Assembly (NCBI GenBank): GCA_947492925.1
Contig: CANLOQ010000003.1
Location: forward strand, 620,001-684,000
From: an uncultured Sulfitobacter sp.
Lineage (GTDB): Bacteria; Pseudomonadota; Alphaproteobacteria; Rhodobacterales; Rhodobacteraceae
Direction of reading: 5' to 3'
Length of the DNA: 64,000 nt
Below, one piece after another: positions 19,819-30,100 of the stretch. The translations under genes and the position numbers were made by a program. The first letter of the stretch is position 1. Each line of letters starts with the position of its first letter. The notes beneath the pieces are model-generated. The model was not told the DNA's origin. It was given only the letters and a program-made list of their open reading frames with translations, and made no database searches.

Positions 19819-21111
19819 ATGCACGACATCCGCGCCATCCGTGAAAACCCTGACGCCCTTGACGCCGCCCTCGCGCGGCGCGGGGATGCGGCGGTCTCCT
19901 CTGCGGTGCTGAAACTGGACGAGGCACGGCGCGGCAAGATTGCGGCAGCCGAGACCGCGCAAGCCGAGCAAAACAAGGCGTCCAAGCTCGTCGGGGCCGC
20001 CAAGGCCAAGGGCGATGAGGCCGAATTTGAACGCCTGCGCGCGCTGGTGAGCGAAAAGAAAGAAGAAGTCGCCTCGATGCAGGCGGAGGCCAAGGCGCTG
20101 GACGCGGAGCTGACCGATATGTTGGCGCGCCTGCCCAACAGCCCCGCCGATGATGTGCCCGATGGGGCGGATGAAAACGACAATGTCGAGGTGAACCGCT
20201 GGGGCGGTATTCCGAACTTTGATTTCACCCCCAAGGAACACTATGAGATTGCGGGCGTCGCCCCGAACATGGATTTTGAGACAGCGGCAAAAACCTCCGG
20301 CGCACGGTTCGTGATGCTAAAGGGGGCAGTCGCACGCATACACCGCGCGTTGGCGCAGTTCATGGTGGATACCCATGTGGATGAAAACGGCCTGCTAGAA
20401 GTGAACTCGCCCGTGCTGGTCAAGGACGAGGCGATGTACGGCACGGATAAACTGCCGAAGTTCGGCGAGGACAGCTATCAGACCACGAACGGCTGGTGGC
20501 TGGTGCCCACGTCCGAAGTGCCGCTGACCTACACTGCCGCCGATCAGGTCATGGATGCCGCAGAGTTGCCGAAACGCTACACCGCCCACACGCTTTGCTT
20601 TCGGTCAGAGGCCGGTAGCGCGGGCCGCGACACCGCCGGCATGCTGCGCCAGCACCAGTTCGAGAAGGTCGAGATGGTCAGCGTGACCCTGCCCGGCGAA
20701 AGCGACGCCGAGCAAAAGCGGATGCTGCGCTGTGCCGAGGATATTCTGGAGCGGCTGGGCATCCCCTACCGCACCGTGATCCTGTGCACCGGCGACATGG
20801 GATTTGGCGCGCGGCGCACCTTTGATATCGAGGCATGGGTGCCCGGCCAGAACACCTATCGCGAGATTTCAAGCGTCTCCACCACGGGCGATTTTCAGGC
20901 CCGTCGCATGAACGCCCGGTTCAAACCCGCAGACGGCGGCAAGCCGCAGTTTGTGCATACGCTGAACGGATCGGGCCTCGCCGTCGGGCGCTGTCTGATC
21001 GCGGTGCTGGAGAATGGCCAGCAGGCGGATGGGTCCGTGGTGCTGCCAGATGTGCTGGGCCGGTATCTGGGCGGGAAGACGACGCTGACGGCGGATGGCA
21101 CATTGGCCTAA
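19819..21111 (+). CDS. serS: Serine--tRNA ligase
   Basis: 430 residues. An N-terminal long coiled-coil arm (about residues 30-100, rich in Ala/Glu/Lys) binds the long variable arm of tRNA-Ser. The class II core has motif 2 [20 protein letters not shown] and motif 3 [19 protein letters not shown]. It charges tRNA-Ser and tRNA-Sec with serine. The start at 19819 begins [11 protein letters not shown], the family norm. It is preceded by the pentapeptide gene with a 72-base gap. Confidence 0.97.
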   Translation: MHDIRAIRENPDALDAALARRGDAAVSSAVLKLDEARRGKIAAAETAQAEQNKASKLVGAAKAKGDEAEFERLRALVSEKKEEVASMQAEAKALDAELTDMLARLPNSPADDVPDGADENDNVEVNRWGGIPNFDFTPKEHYEIAGVAPNMDFETAAKTSGARFVMLKGAVARIHRALAQFMVDTHVDENGLLEVNSPVLVKDEAMYGTDKLPKFGEDSYQTTNGWWLVPTSEVPLTYTAADQVMDAAELPKRYTAHTLCFRSEAGSAGRDTAGMLRQHQFEKVEMVSVTLPGESDAEQKRMLRCAEDILERLGIPYRTVILCTGDMGFGARRTFDIEAWVPGQNTYREISSVSTTGDFQARRMNARFKPADGGKPQFVHTLNGSGLAVGRCLIAVLENGQQADGSVVLPDVLGRYLGGKTTLTADGTLA

Positions 21112-21250
21112 GCCGAGCTGGCTTTGCCTGCCACGAAAGAGGCACTACACCGGCGGCTCCGGGTGAATACCAACACAAAATCGGTGCGGTTTGAAACCGG
21201 CGCGCCGCAGGCTAGGTTTACAATGACCTTTTATCGCTAAGGACACTTCG

Positions 21251-21964
21251 ATGGCCAATGCCCGCCCCGTGATCGCCCTTCTTGCTTTGCTGTTCAGTAT
21301 CACTTTCGCCGTTTCGCCCTATTTCGTGGAAGGCTTCGGCGGTTTTGATCCCGACCAGTTCCCGGTGCCGCAGGACAATCCGCCGGTGCAACCGGCGGGC
21401 TACGCCTTTGCCATCTGGGGGGTGATCTATGGCTGGTTGATCATTGGGATGGGCTGGGGCGCGGTGAAGGCACGGCACGACGGCCAATGGCACGATATGC
21501 GCAAACCCTTGTGCCTGTCGTTGCTTGTGGGAACGGGCTGGCTGTCCGTTGCAGTCACCAGCCCGGTCTGGGCCAGCGTGCTGATATGGATCATGCTGTT
21601 GACGGCGTTGGCGGCTCTTTTCGTGGCACCGGTGGCGGATGAGCCCTGGGCGGCTTGGCCCGTCGGGCTGTACGCCGGGTGGCTTTCGGCTGCATCCTGC
21701 GTGTCGCTGGGGTTGCTGGCGGCCGGGTACGGGTTTCTGGATCAGACAACGGCGGGGATTGTCTTTGTCGGTGTGGCCATCGTGATCGGCTGTTTTGTGC
21801 AGGCGGCACTGGGGCGTGCGCCGACCTATGGGATCGCGGTGATCTGGGCGCTGGTTGCCGTGGGTGTGGCCAACTATCAAACCACGCCGGTGGTGGCTTA
21901 TGTGGCCGGTGGCGGGGTGCTGGTGCTTCTGGTCCCCACATTCAAAGCGTTTCGGGCGGTCTGA
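21251..21964 (+). CDS. TspO/MBR-like multi-pass membrane protein
   Basis: 237 residues, mostly hydrophobic, with six or seven helices. After the first helix comes VQPAGYAFAIWGVIYGWLII, which resembles the W-x-x-x-Y and proline-rich segments of TspO/tryptophan-rich sensory proteins, but the protein is longer than classical TspO (about 160 residues) and the match is partial. TspO proteins bind porphyrins and affect photosynthesis gene expression in relatives. An AAGGAC site lies seven bases before the ATG at 21251. It is convergent with der. Membrane protein is certain, family moderately so. Confidence 0.72.
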   Translation: MANARPVIALLALLFSITFAVSPYFVEGFGGFDPDQFPVPQDNPPVQPAGYAFAIWGVIYGWLIIGMGWGAVKARHDGQWHDMRKPLCLSLLVGTGWLSVAVTSPVWASVLIWIMLLTALAALFVAPVADEPWAAWPVGLYAGWLSAASCVSLGLLAAGYGFLDQTTAGIVFVGVAIVIGCFVQAALGRAPTYGIAVIWALVAVGVANYQTTPVVAYVAGGGVLVLLVPTFKAFRAV

Positions 21965-21992
21965 CCCTGGTAAACTCTCGGCCTGGAAAGCC

Positions 21993-22017
21993 GCCGGAAA
22001 CTTCGAAAGCTTCCGGC
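21993..22017. terminator. Hairpin between convergent genes
   Basis: GCCGGAA (21993-21999) pairs with TTCCGGC (22011-22017) around an 11-base loop that itself contains TTCGAA. It lies between the stop codons of the TspO-like gene and der. There is no clear T-run on either strand. Confidence 0.35.
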
Positions 22018-22024
22018 TCTTCGT

Positions 22025-23494
22025 TCAGTCCTTACGCCGTCCTTCCGTGTGTTTACGCAGCTTGGACGGCCCTGCCTTCTTGCGCCCCTTGTAGGGGTTT
22101 GCATCATTCTGCCCGCGCATCCACAACCGGATTGGCGTGCCCGGCATGTCAAAATCAACCCGCAGGTTGTTCACCAGATAGCGGTTATAGCTGTCCGGCA
22201 CCTTGTCAGGATGGCTGCACATCACGACAAACCCGGGCGGGCGTGTCTTGGCCTGTGTCATATACCGCAGCTTGATCCGCTTGCCCTGCGGCGCTGGAGG
22301 CGGATGTGCCTCCATCATGCCTGACAGCCAGCGGTTCAGCTGTGCCGTGCTCACCCGCCGGTTCCACGTCTCGTAGGCGCGCATGATCGCGTCGTGTAAA
22401 CGGTCCAGTCCCCGCCCCGTCTTGGCAGAAACCGTGATCAGCGGCGCACCGCGCAATTGGGGCAACAACCGCTCGAAACTTTCCTTGAGATCCTTCAACT
22501 TGGCCTGACGGTCTTCTTCAATGTCCCATTTGTTCACCGCAACAATGACGGCGCGGCCTTCGCGCTCGGCCAGATCGGCAATCCGCAGGTCCTGCTGCTC
22601 AAACGGTATCTCTGCGTCCAGCAACACGATCACCACCTCGGCAAACTTCACCGCGCGCAATCCATCCGACACGCTCAGCTTTTCCAGCTTTTCCTGCACC
22701 TTGGCCTTCTTGCGCATGCCCGCCGTGTCAAAGATGCGCATCGGCACGCCATTCCAGTCGGTGCGCAAAGATATCGCGTCGCGGGTGATGCCCGCTTCCG
22801 GCCCGGTCAACAAACGGTCTTCGCCCAAAATCTGGTTAATCAGCGTGGATTTGCCCGCGTTCGGACGGCCCACAACAGCCACCTGCAAGGGCTTGGCGCT
22901 TGTGGGCATGGGGATGCTTTCCTCACCCGCCGCTTCGGCTTCTTCCTCGCTCAGTGTCACATCGGTTTCGGGCGTGTCGGTATCGGCACGTTCGGCAAAG
23001 CCGTCCGCCAGCGGCACCAGCATCGTATAAAGGTCGTTCAGACCTTCCCCGTGCTCCGCCGACAGGGCAACAGGCTCTCCCAATCCCAGCGAATAGGCCT
23101 CGATCACACCCGCCTCGCCCGCTTTGCCTTCGGCCTTGTTCGCGGCCAGAATGACGTTGGCCGCGCGTTTCCGCAAAATATCGGCAAAAACCAGATCGGT
23201 CGGCGTGATGCCCACCCGGGCATCCACCATGAACAAACAGATATCCGCCATGTCCACCGCGCGTTCGGTCAGGCGGCGCATCCGGCCCTGAAGGCTGTCG
23301 TCGGTCACATCCTCAAGACCGGCCGTGTCAATCACGGTAAAACGCAGGTCCGCCAGCCGCGCGGCTCCCTCGCGCAGATCGCGGGTGACACCGGGCTGGT
23401 CATCGACCAGCGCCAGACGTTTGCCGACAAGGCGATTAAACAGCGTGGATTTGCCCACATTCGGGCGGCCCACGATCGCAAGGGTAAAGGACAT
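22025..23494 (-). CDS. der: Ribosome biogenesis GTPase Der (EngA)
   Basis: 489 residues with two tandem GTPase domains, the Der hallmark. The first P-loop is G-R-P-N-V-G-K-S (8-15) and the second G-R-P-N-A-G-K-S (near 210); each has D-T-A-G (switch II) and N-K-x-D/E-type specificity loops (AANKAEG, AVNKWDI). A KH-like C-terminal domain follows. Der acts in 50S assembly. It is the last gene of the TPR-bamB-der operon, the same order as yfgM-bamB-der in enterobacteria. Confidence 0.97.
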   Translation of the reverse strand: MSFTLAIVGRPNVGKSTLFNRLVGKRLALVDDQPGVTRDLREGAARLADLRFTVIDTAGLEDVTDDSLQGRMRRLTERAVDMADICLFMVDARVGITPTDLVFADILRKRAANVILAANKAEGKAGEAGVIEAYSLGLGEPVALSAEHGEGLNDLYTMLVPLADGFAERADTDTPETDVTLSEEEAEAAGEESIPMPTSAKPLQVAVVGRPNAGKSTLINQILGEDRLLTGPEAGITRDAISLRTDWNGVPMRIFDTAGMRKKAKVQEKLEKLSVSDGLRAVKFAEVVIVLLDAEIPFEQQDLRIADLAEREGRAVIVAVNKWDIEEDRQAKLKDLKESFERLLPQLRGAPLITVSAKTGRGLDRLHDAIMRAYETWNRRVSTAQLNRWLSGMMEAHPPPAPQGKRIKLRYMTQAKTRPPGFVVMCSHPDKVPDSYNRYLVNNLRVDFDMPGTPIRLWMRGQNDANPYKGRKKAGPSKLRKHTEGRRKD

Positions 23495-23552
23495 TTCAAC
23501 GCTCCAATGGCCGTATCGGCCGAACAGATGAGGCGTTTAGACCATTTCGCCC

Positions 23553-24935
23553 TCAACGGAAAGCGAGCAATTGTCCCTTGGTCGATACGACATAAAGCGT
23601 GCCGCCGGCCACCACCGGTGCCGTGGTCGCCCCGCCCGGGACCTCAACCGTGCCGGTAAGCGCGCCACTGGTGGGGTCGAACAGGCGCAGAACGCCGTCA
23701 TTGGATGCCACAATCAGACGTCCGCCCGCGATAACCGGGCCGTGATGCGCCACGACTTCGGACCGGCGGCGCGGCTTTTCCTTGACGTAGTTCGGCAACC
23801 TAACGCCCCAGATACGTGTGCCGTCAGATGCGTCCAGACGCAGAAGTTCGTTCAGGTCAGAGACGAAGAAAACGCTGTCACCCGCAGGCCAGACCGGCGT
23901 GATCGCCCCTTCGCGGGCACTCCAGATGCGGCTGCCATTGCCAAGCTCCAGCGCGGCAAGACGGCCCGAACTGTTGCCCACATACACCCGGTTGCCCGAC
24001 ACCACCGGCGGGCTGGTCACATCCGAGATCGACGACAGCGCGCGGCCAAAGCGTTTGCCCACAACCGCCGTTTCCCAGCGCGAAAGACCACCGCGCCGGA
24101 ACACCGCCTGCACCTCGCCGGACCCGTACGCAAAGATCGCCAGTGAGGGCGTCACAACGGGTGCAGGTGCGCCCAGCACGTTGTTCAGGCTGGTCGTTCC
24201 GCCCGTCTGCCACATCACGCGCCCATCGTTTTTATTGACGGCCCAGCCGGTATCGTCGCCAGAGGTCACATAGACCAGATCGCCCGAAACCGTCGGCGTG
24301 CCGGAGCCAGAGGCTTCAAGCTCCTGCGTCCAGCGCACGCCGCCGGTGGCCACGTCAAGCGCAGCCAGAATGCCGTACCCCACCGAAACATAAAGCGTAT
24401 CACCCGACACGGCCAGACCACCGCCCGATGCCTGACCCTGCCGGTCACTGGCAGGGGTCAGATCGCGTGTCCAAAGCGGCGCGCCGGTGGTCGAGGTCGC
24501 GGCAACCTGTGCGCCTGCATCAAGGGTAAAGACACGCCCGCCGGCCACAACCGGATCGGCGGTGATGCGCAAACGGCGGCTATCGCCCTCTCCGATGTCC
24601 GCGGACCACGCCAGCTGCGGTGTGCTGCGCAAGGCGGGATGCGCGGTGCGCGTCGCAGCGGTGCCCGTGGCCTGACGCCAAGCGGTGTTGGACGTGGCCC
24701 GGCCAAGCGAAATGGCCCGCACGGTGTTTTCCGGCACAATTTCCTCGGCCAGTGTTGCGGCCAATTCGGGCGTTTGCAAAACGGCACTCACGTCCTCACG
24801 CGGTCCCGGCAGGTACACCTCACGTTCGTCACAGGCGCTCAGCAAAACCGCGATGCCCAGCAGCGATAGCCCCCAGGCCTTTGCCCTTGGGTTGAATGAT
24901 TGGATCATGGCCTGCTCACTTCTGCTGTCGCTCAT
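23553..24935 (-). CDS. bamB: PQQ-like beta-propeller lipoprotein, BamB-like
   Basis: 460 residues. A lipoprotein signal with lipobox L-L-S-A-C (Cys35 if started at 24935) is followed by repeated propeller blades with PQQ-like motifs (GRVFTLDAGAQVAATSTTGA, then LDVATGGVRWTQELEASGSG). BamB assists beta-barrel insertion at the outer membrane. ATG at 24935 has AGAGGG four bases upstream; a second ATG at 24908 would give a shorter signal peptide and is equally reasonable. It lies between the TPR gene and der, the conserved BamB position. Confidence 0.88.
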   Translation of the reverse strand: MSDSRSEQAMIQSFNPRAKAWGLSLLGIAVLLSACDEREVYLPGPREDVSAVLQTPELAATLAEEIVPENTVRAISLGRATSNTAWRQATGTAATRTAHPALRSTPQLAWSADIGEGDSRRLRITADPVVAGGRVFTLDAGAQVAATSTTGAPLWTRDLTPASDRQGQASGGGLAVSGDTLYVSVGYGILAALDVATGGVRWTQELEASGSGTPTVSGDLVYVTSGDDTGWAVNKNDGRVMWQTGGTTSLNNVLGAPAPVVTPSLAIFAYGSGEVQAVFRRGGLSRWETAVVGKRFGRALSSISDVTSPPVVSGNRVYVGNSSGRLAALELGNGSRIWSAREGAITPVWPAGDSVFFVSDLNELLRLDASDGTRIWGVRLPNYVKEKPRRRSEVVAHHGPVIAGGRLIVASNDGVLRLFDPTSGALTGTVEVPGGATTAPVVAGGTLYVVSTKGQLLAFR

Positions 24936-24953
24936 ATTGCCCTCTGCGGGGCC

Positions 24954-25658
24954 TCATTCATCTGTACCGGCGGTGCCTGTGCTGTCATCCAGACCGGTCA
25001 CATCGGCCAGTTCAGGCTCCCCGCCCAGCGCCACAATCACCTGTAGCGCGCGTTGTTGCAAGTCTGTGCTGACTTCCGCATCCGATACGATGGCCTGATA
25101 GCGGTCAATGGCGGACTGCGTGTCGCCCGTCTCGATGTCGATCAGGGCCAGTTGTTCGCTGGCCAGCAGTCGAAAGGCATGGCCCGGCTGCGCCATCGCT
25201 TCCAGCGCCTGACGCCGCTCTGCAACCGGCGCGTCCTCCCCCCGCAAGGTAACGGATTTGAATTGTGCCAACTGCCGGTAGATCGGGGCCACGTCGCCAT
25301 CCACCGCCAGCGCATCCAGCGTCGCCACTGCCGCATCGGTGTCACCGGCACTGGCCTGTTCCGCCGCCGTCAACAGGCGCAAAACCGCCGCTGATGTGGG
25401 CGTTGCCGGTTCAATCGCGGCAAGAGCCGTGGCGCGGCCGGCGCTTTCATCCACCGCCAGTGCGGCCAGCATCGCATCGCCCAGCCCTTCGGCCGCCGCA
25501 CGTGACTGCGCCTTGCGAAATTCAGAAAAAGCCGCCCCGCCGACGATCCCGAGAATCAGCAAAACCGCGATCCAGCCGTAGCGGCGCAGATAGCCGTAAA
25601 GCCGGTCGCGGCGGACCTCTTCATTGACCTCTTCGACAAAGCTGTCTGTATTGCTCAT
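24954..25658 (-). CDS. Tetratricopeptide repeat membrane protein (YfgM-like)
   Basis: 234 residues. A cytoplasmic N-terminus (DSFVEEVNEEVRRDRLYGYL) precedes one helix (GWIAVLLILGIVGGAAFSEF) and an alanine-rich TPR domain. Size, topology and position match the YfgM/TPR_21 family, a periplasmic chaperone-like partner of SecYEG and PpiD. The segment FRKAQSRAAAEGLGDAMLAA is typical. It starts the operon with bamB (18-base gap) and der. Confidence 0.88.
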   Translation of the reverse strand: MSNTDSFVEEVNEEVRRDRLYGYLRRYGWIAVLLILGIVGGAAFSEFRKAQSRAAAEGLGDAMLAALAVDESAGRATALAAIEPATPTSAAVLRLLTAAEQASAGDTDAAVATLDALAVDGDVAPIYRQLAQFKSVTLRGEDAPVAERRQALEAMAQPGHAFRLLASEQLALIDIETGDTQSAIDRYQAIVSDAEVSTDLQQRALQVIVALGGEPELADVTGLDDSTGTAGTDE

Positions 25659-25875
25659 CTTGTCCGCCCCTGCCCAGCACTCCGGTCCCTCTTACCGTGG
25701 CAATCTGGCCAAGCCAAGACCCATGAACATGCCGTCTTTTGCCCAAAGCATGGGCACATTCTGCGCCTATGTAAAAAAACATCACTTCTAAACTAGTCAG
25801 TTCACTTTTGTTGCACTACATAACACCCACATCTCGGGCACGCTGGTCCGACCTGTCTGACATAAGGATGTAGGC

Positions 25876-27147
25876 ATGCGTATCTTTTCCATTCTGGCGG
25901 CAATCGCCGTCACCATCCTGCTGGCCATGTCGATATTGGCACGCCCGCAACTGGTCGCTCTGTTTGGCGGCGGATCGGGCGCGGATGCCGCGCAAACGCT
26001 TGCCGATGCCGAAGACGCCGATACCACGACATCCCAGACCGAGGATACGGCACAAACGGACAACCCCGAAGGTCGCGTCAAGGTGCTGGTAAGAAAGTTC
26101 GCGGCACAAGAAGTCGACAGCGCCGTGATCCTGCGCGGCGAGACAGAGGCCGCACGTCAGGTTGATGTGCGTTCAGAAACATCCGCCACCGTTAAATCCG
26201 AACCTCTGCGCAAGGGCGTACAGGTCACACAGGGCGAGGCACTTTGCGTGCTGGATCCGGGCACCCGGGGTGCGGCCCTTGAAGAAGCCCGCGCCCGGCT
26301 CAGCGAGGCACGATCGCGCGTTCCCGAAGCAGAAGCGCGCGTGCAGGAGGCGCGCGCGCGGCTGGAAGAGGCGCAGATCAATCAAAACGCTGCGACACGT
26401 CTTATTCAGGACGGTTTTGCATCGCAAACCCGCGTCGCATCCGCAGATGCCGCACAGGCAGCCGCACAGGCGGGTGTAACCTCGGCCACATCCGGGCTGC
26501 GCGCCGCGCAATCGGGGATCGAGGCGGCCACGGCTGCCGTGGCCACCGCCGAAAAGGAAATCGAACGCCTGACCATCCTCGCGCCCTTCAGCGGCCTTTT
26601 GGAAAGCGATACCGCAGAGCTGGGCAGCCTGCTGCAGCCCGGCGCACTTTGCGCGACGATCATCCAGCTTGATCCGATCAAACTGGTCGGCTTCGTGCCC
26701 GAAACCGAAGTGAACCGCGTGCGTCTCGGCGCGCAGGCTGGTGCGCGGCTGGCTGCCGGCGGCGGCGAGGTTCTGGGCAAGGTCACCTTCCTGTCCCGCT
26801 CCGCTGATCCTGAAACCCGCACCTTCCGGGTCGAAATCGAAGTGTCAAACACCGATCTGGCGATCCGCGACGGACAAACCGCCGAAATCGCCATCGCTTC
26901 GGCAGGGGTAAAGGCGCATTTGATCCCCCAATCGGCCATGACGCTGGACGATGAGGGCACCTTGGGCGTGCGCCTTGTGGACGACACCGCCAAAGTGGTC
27001 TTTGCACCGGTCGAACTGATGCGTGATACGGTGGACGGCGTCTGGGTGACGGGCCTGCCGCAAGAGGCGGACGTGATCGTTGTCGGGCAGGAATATGTGA
27101 CCGCAGGCGTCACCGTTGCACCGACCTGGCAGGAGGCAACACAATGA
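25876..27147 (+). CDS. Efflux RND transporter periplasmic adaptor subunit
   Basis: 423 residues of the membrane-fusion family. A hydrophobic N-terminal anchor (MRIFSILAAIAVTILLAMSI) has no lipobox. An acidic linker is followed by the barrel/lipoyl halves around a long alpha-hairpin (about residues 140-235, EARARLSEARSRVPEAEARV) and then LTILAPFSGLLESDTAELGS. It bridges the inner-membrane pump to an outer-membrane channel, which is not encoded here. Its stop overlaps the pump start (ATGA), so the two form one translational unit. The promoter should lie in 25659-25875; no regulator gene is adjacent. Confidence 0.93.
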   Translation: MRIFSILAAIAVTILLAMSILARPQLVALFGGGSGADAAQTLADAEDADTTTSQTEDTAQTDNPEGRVKVLVRKFAAQEVDSAVILRGETEAARQVDVRSETSATVKSEPLRKGVQVTQGEALCVLDPGTRGAALEEARARLSEARSRVPEAEARVQEARARLEEAQINQNAATRLIQDGFASQTRVASADAAQAAAQAGVTSATSGLRAAQSGIEAATAAVATAEKEIERLTILAPFSGLLESDTAELGSLLQPGALCATIIQLDPIKLVGFVPETEVNRVRLGAQAGARLAAGGGEVLGKVTFLSRSADPETRTFRVEIEVSNTDLAIRDGQTAEIAIASAGVKAHLIPQSAMTLDDEGTLGVRLVDDTAKVVFAPVELMRDTVDGVWVTGLPQEADVIVVGQEYVTAGVTVAPTWQEATQ

Positions 27148-30100
27148 CCGGTCTGGTAGACTGGGCCGCGGGCCGTGCCCGGATGGTCATGGCGTTTATC
27201 CTGCTCAGCCTTGTGGTGGGCGGATATTCCTATTCAACCCTGCCCAAGGAAGGCGAGCCGGACATCGAAATCCCGGCTCTTTTTGTATCTGTCCAGTTTC
27301 CCGGCATTTCGGCAGCTGACAGCGAAACACTACTGGTCAAACCGATGGAGACAGAGCTGTCTGATCTGGACGGCCTGAAACAGATGACGGGCACGGCGGC
27401 AGAAAACTACGCCGGTGTTGCGCTGGAATTCGAATTCGGCTGGGACAAGACGAAGATCATGGCGGATGTCCGCGATGCGATGTCTACCGCCGAAAGCCAG
27501 TTCCCCGAGGGGTACGAGAAGTATTCGATCAACGAGATCAACTTTTCTGAATTCCCCATCATCATCGTCAACCTGACCGGGCCCGTGCCCGAACGCACGA
27601 TGGCGCGCGTGGCGCGTGACTTGCAGGACGACCTTGAAGGGCTGGATTCGGTGCTCGAGGCAGCACTTGCCGGTGACCGGGACGAAATGCTCGAAGTACT
27701 GATCGACCCTCTTCGGCTTGAGGCCTACAACGTGACGGCGGGCGAACTGATCAATGTGGTGCAGAACAACAACCAATTGATCGCAGCAGGCGAGATCGAC
27801 AGCGCGCAGGGCTCTTTCGCGGTCAAGATTCCATCCTCTTTCGATGAACCGCGCGATGTCTATGCCCTGCCCGTGAAGACAAACGGTGACCGCGTAGTGA
27901 CACTTGGCGATCTGGCACAGATCAATCTGACCTTTGAGGATCGACAGGGCACCGCCCGGTTCAACGGTGAAAAGACGCTGGCACTGCAGGTGGTCAAGCG
28001 CAAGGGCTTCAATCTGATCGACACCTCAACACAGGTCAAAGAGATCGTGGAGGCCCGGTCAGCAGACTGGCCCGAGGGGCTTCAGGCCGCTGTGACCGTG
28101 GGCACGTCAAACGACCAGAGCCGCATCGTTGATTCGATGGTGCAACAACTGCTTGGTTCTGTTTTCACGGCGATTGCGCTGGTGATGATCGTGGTGCTGG
28201 CCGCCCTTGGCATCCGCGCGGCCCTGCTGGTGGGCTTTGCAATCCCGACCTCGTTTTTGCTGTGCTTTGCCTTTCTTGCGCTCATGGGCATCTCGGTGTC
28301 AAACATCGTGATGTTCGGCCTGATCCTTGCTGTGGGAATGCTGGTGGACGGTGCCATTGTTGTGGTGGAATACGCCGATGCACGCCAGCAACAGGGCGAC
28401 GGTCCGATGCAGGCCTATGTGCAAGCCGCCAAACGCATGTTCTGGCCCATCATTTCCTCAACGGCAACAACGCTTTGCGCATTTTTGCCGATGCTGTTCT
28501 GGCCCGGTGTGCCGGGGCAGTTTATGGGCATGTTGCCTGTCACACTTATTTTCGTGCTGTCCGCCTCGCTTGTGGTCGCATTGATCTATCTGCCGGTTAT
28601 GGGTGGTGTCACCGGCCGGCTTGAGCGGTGGATGGCCGACAACATGGAAGCCATCGCTGGCTTGCGCTGGTATCTGCACCTGTTGCTGTTCCCCGTGGCC
28701 ATTGCGATGATCCTGCTGCCAATGTCAGTGATGCAACCGATCTTCGGTGTGATCTCGGCTCAGTTCGCCGCGATGAACGGTCTGAACGTGCTGGGTTCTG
28801 TCATTCCTACATTCGCAACCGTTTTCCTGTGCATCGTCGCCCTGTGCGCGTTGCTGGCGGTCGGGTTGTCGGGCGGCATGCTGGCGTTGCTGGCCTTCTT
28901 TGGTCTTTTCACACGGGCCGGACGCGGCGGGCGCTGGATTACTTCCAGATTGTTCCGCAGCACTCCGGACCGGATCGAAGCAGGATACCGTCGCAATGCG
29001 TTCGGGCGGATTATGGCGGTAATGGTGGGCAACCCCGCGATGCCGCTGGTGACCGCCGGGATCGTCTTTGTTTTTGTCGGAACGGTGATGATCTTCTTTG
29101 GCAACAATTCCAAAGGCGTCGAATTCTTTGTGGAATCCGAACCGGAACAGGCCATCGTCTATGTTCTGGCGCGCGGCAACCTGTCGCTGGAAGAAAAGGA
29201 TGATCTGCTCAGACAGGCCGAAGAAATCGTGTTGCGCCATCCCGGCGTCCAAACCGCATTCGCCTTTGCGGGCGCAGGCGGGCTGGACAGCAACACGGGC
29301 GGCGCACAGTCCCCCAAGGACACCATTGGCCAAATCCAGTTTGAAACAATCCCCTGGGAAGATCGACCCGAAAAGGTGACGCCGCTCTTTACGGTGCCCC
29401 TGCTGGGCTTTGACATCAACCGCACAACGCAGGATCCCGCCTTTGATGGCGATGTCATCATCGCGGAACTCAGCGAACAGCTCGCGGCCCTGCCGGGCAT
29501 CAGAACCGAAACCCTGAACCTTGCGATGGGCCCGGCCTCCGGCAAGCCGGTGCACCTGCGGATCAAATCCGACAGCTTTGCTGATCTGCTCTCCGCCACC
29601 GCGCAGGTCCGCGCACAGTTCGAAGACACCCCCGGCCTCACCCTTGTCGAAGACACCCGCCCCCTGCCCGGCATCGACTGGCAGATTGACGTGGATGTGG
29701 AAAAAGCGGGCCGCTACGGCGCGGATGTGTTGACTGTGGGCGCGATGGTGCAACTGGTCACACGTGGCTTGTTGCTCGATACAATGCGCGTGGACAGCTC
29801 AGACGAAGAGATCGAAATCCGCGTCCGCCTGCCCGAAGATGACCGCGTCCTCAGCACCCTCGATACCCTCAAGGTGCGCACGCAGGACGGGCTGATCCCG
29901 CTGAGCAATTTCATCACGCGCACGCCGGTCCCGAAACTGGCCGAGATCAACCGCGTTGATCAAAAACGCTATCTGGATGTTAAAGCGGATGTGGCACCGG
30001 GTCTGGTAAAGGTTGTCCAGACAACGCGCGTTGACGGGGTGGATGTGGATACCACTTTTGCCACACTGCGTCCGGCGGGTGGCGATGCCGATCTGCGCGC

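Noticed and set aside
22457-23659. Plus-strand frame of 400 codons opposite der
   Set aside because: Antisense shadow; der has both GTPase domains intact on the other strand.
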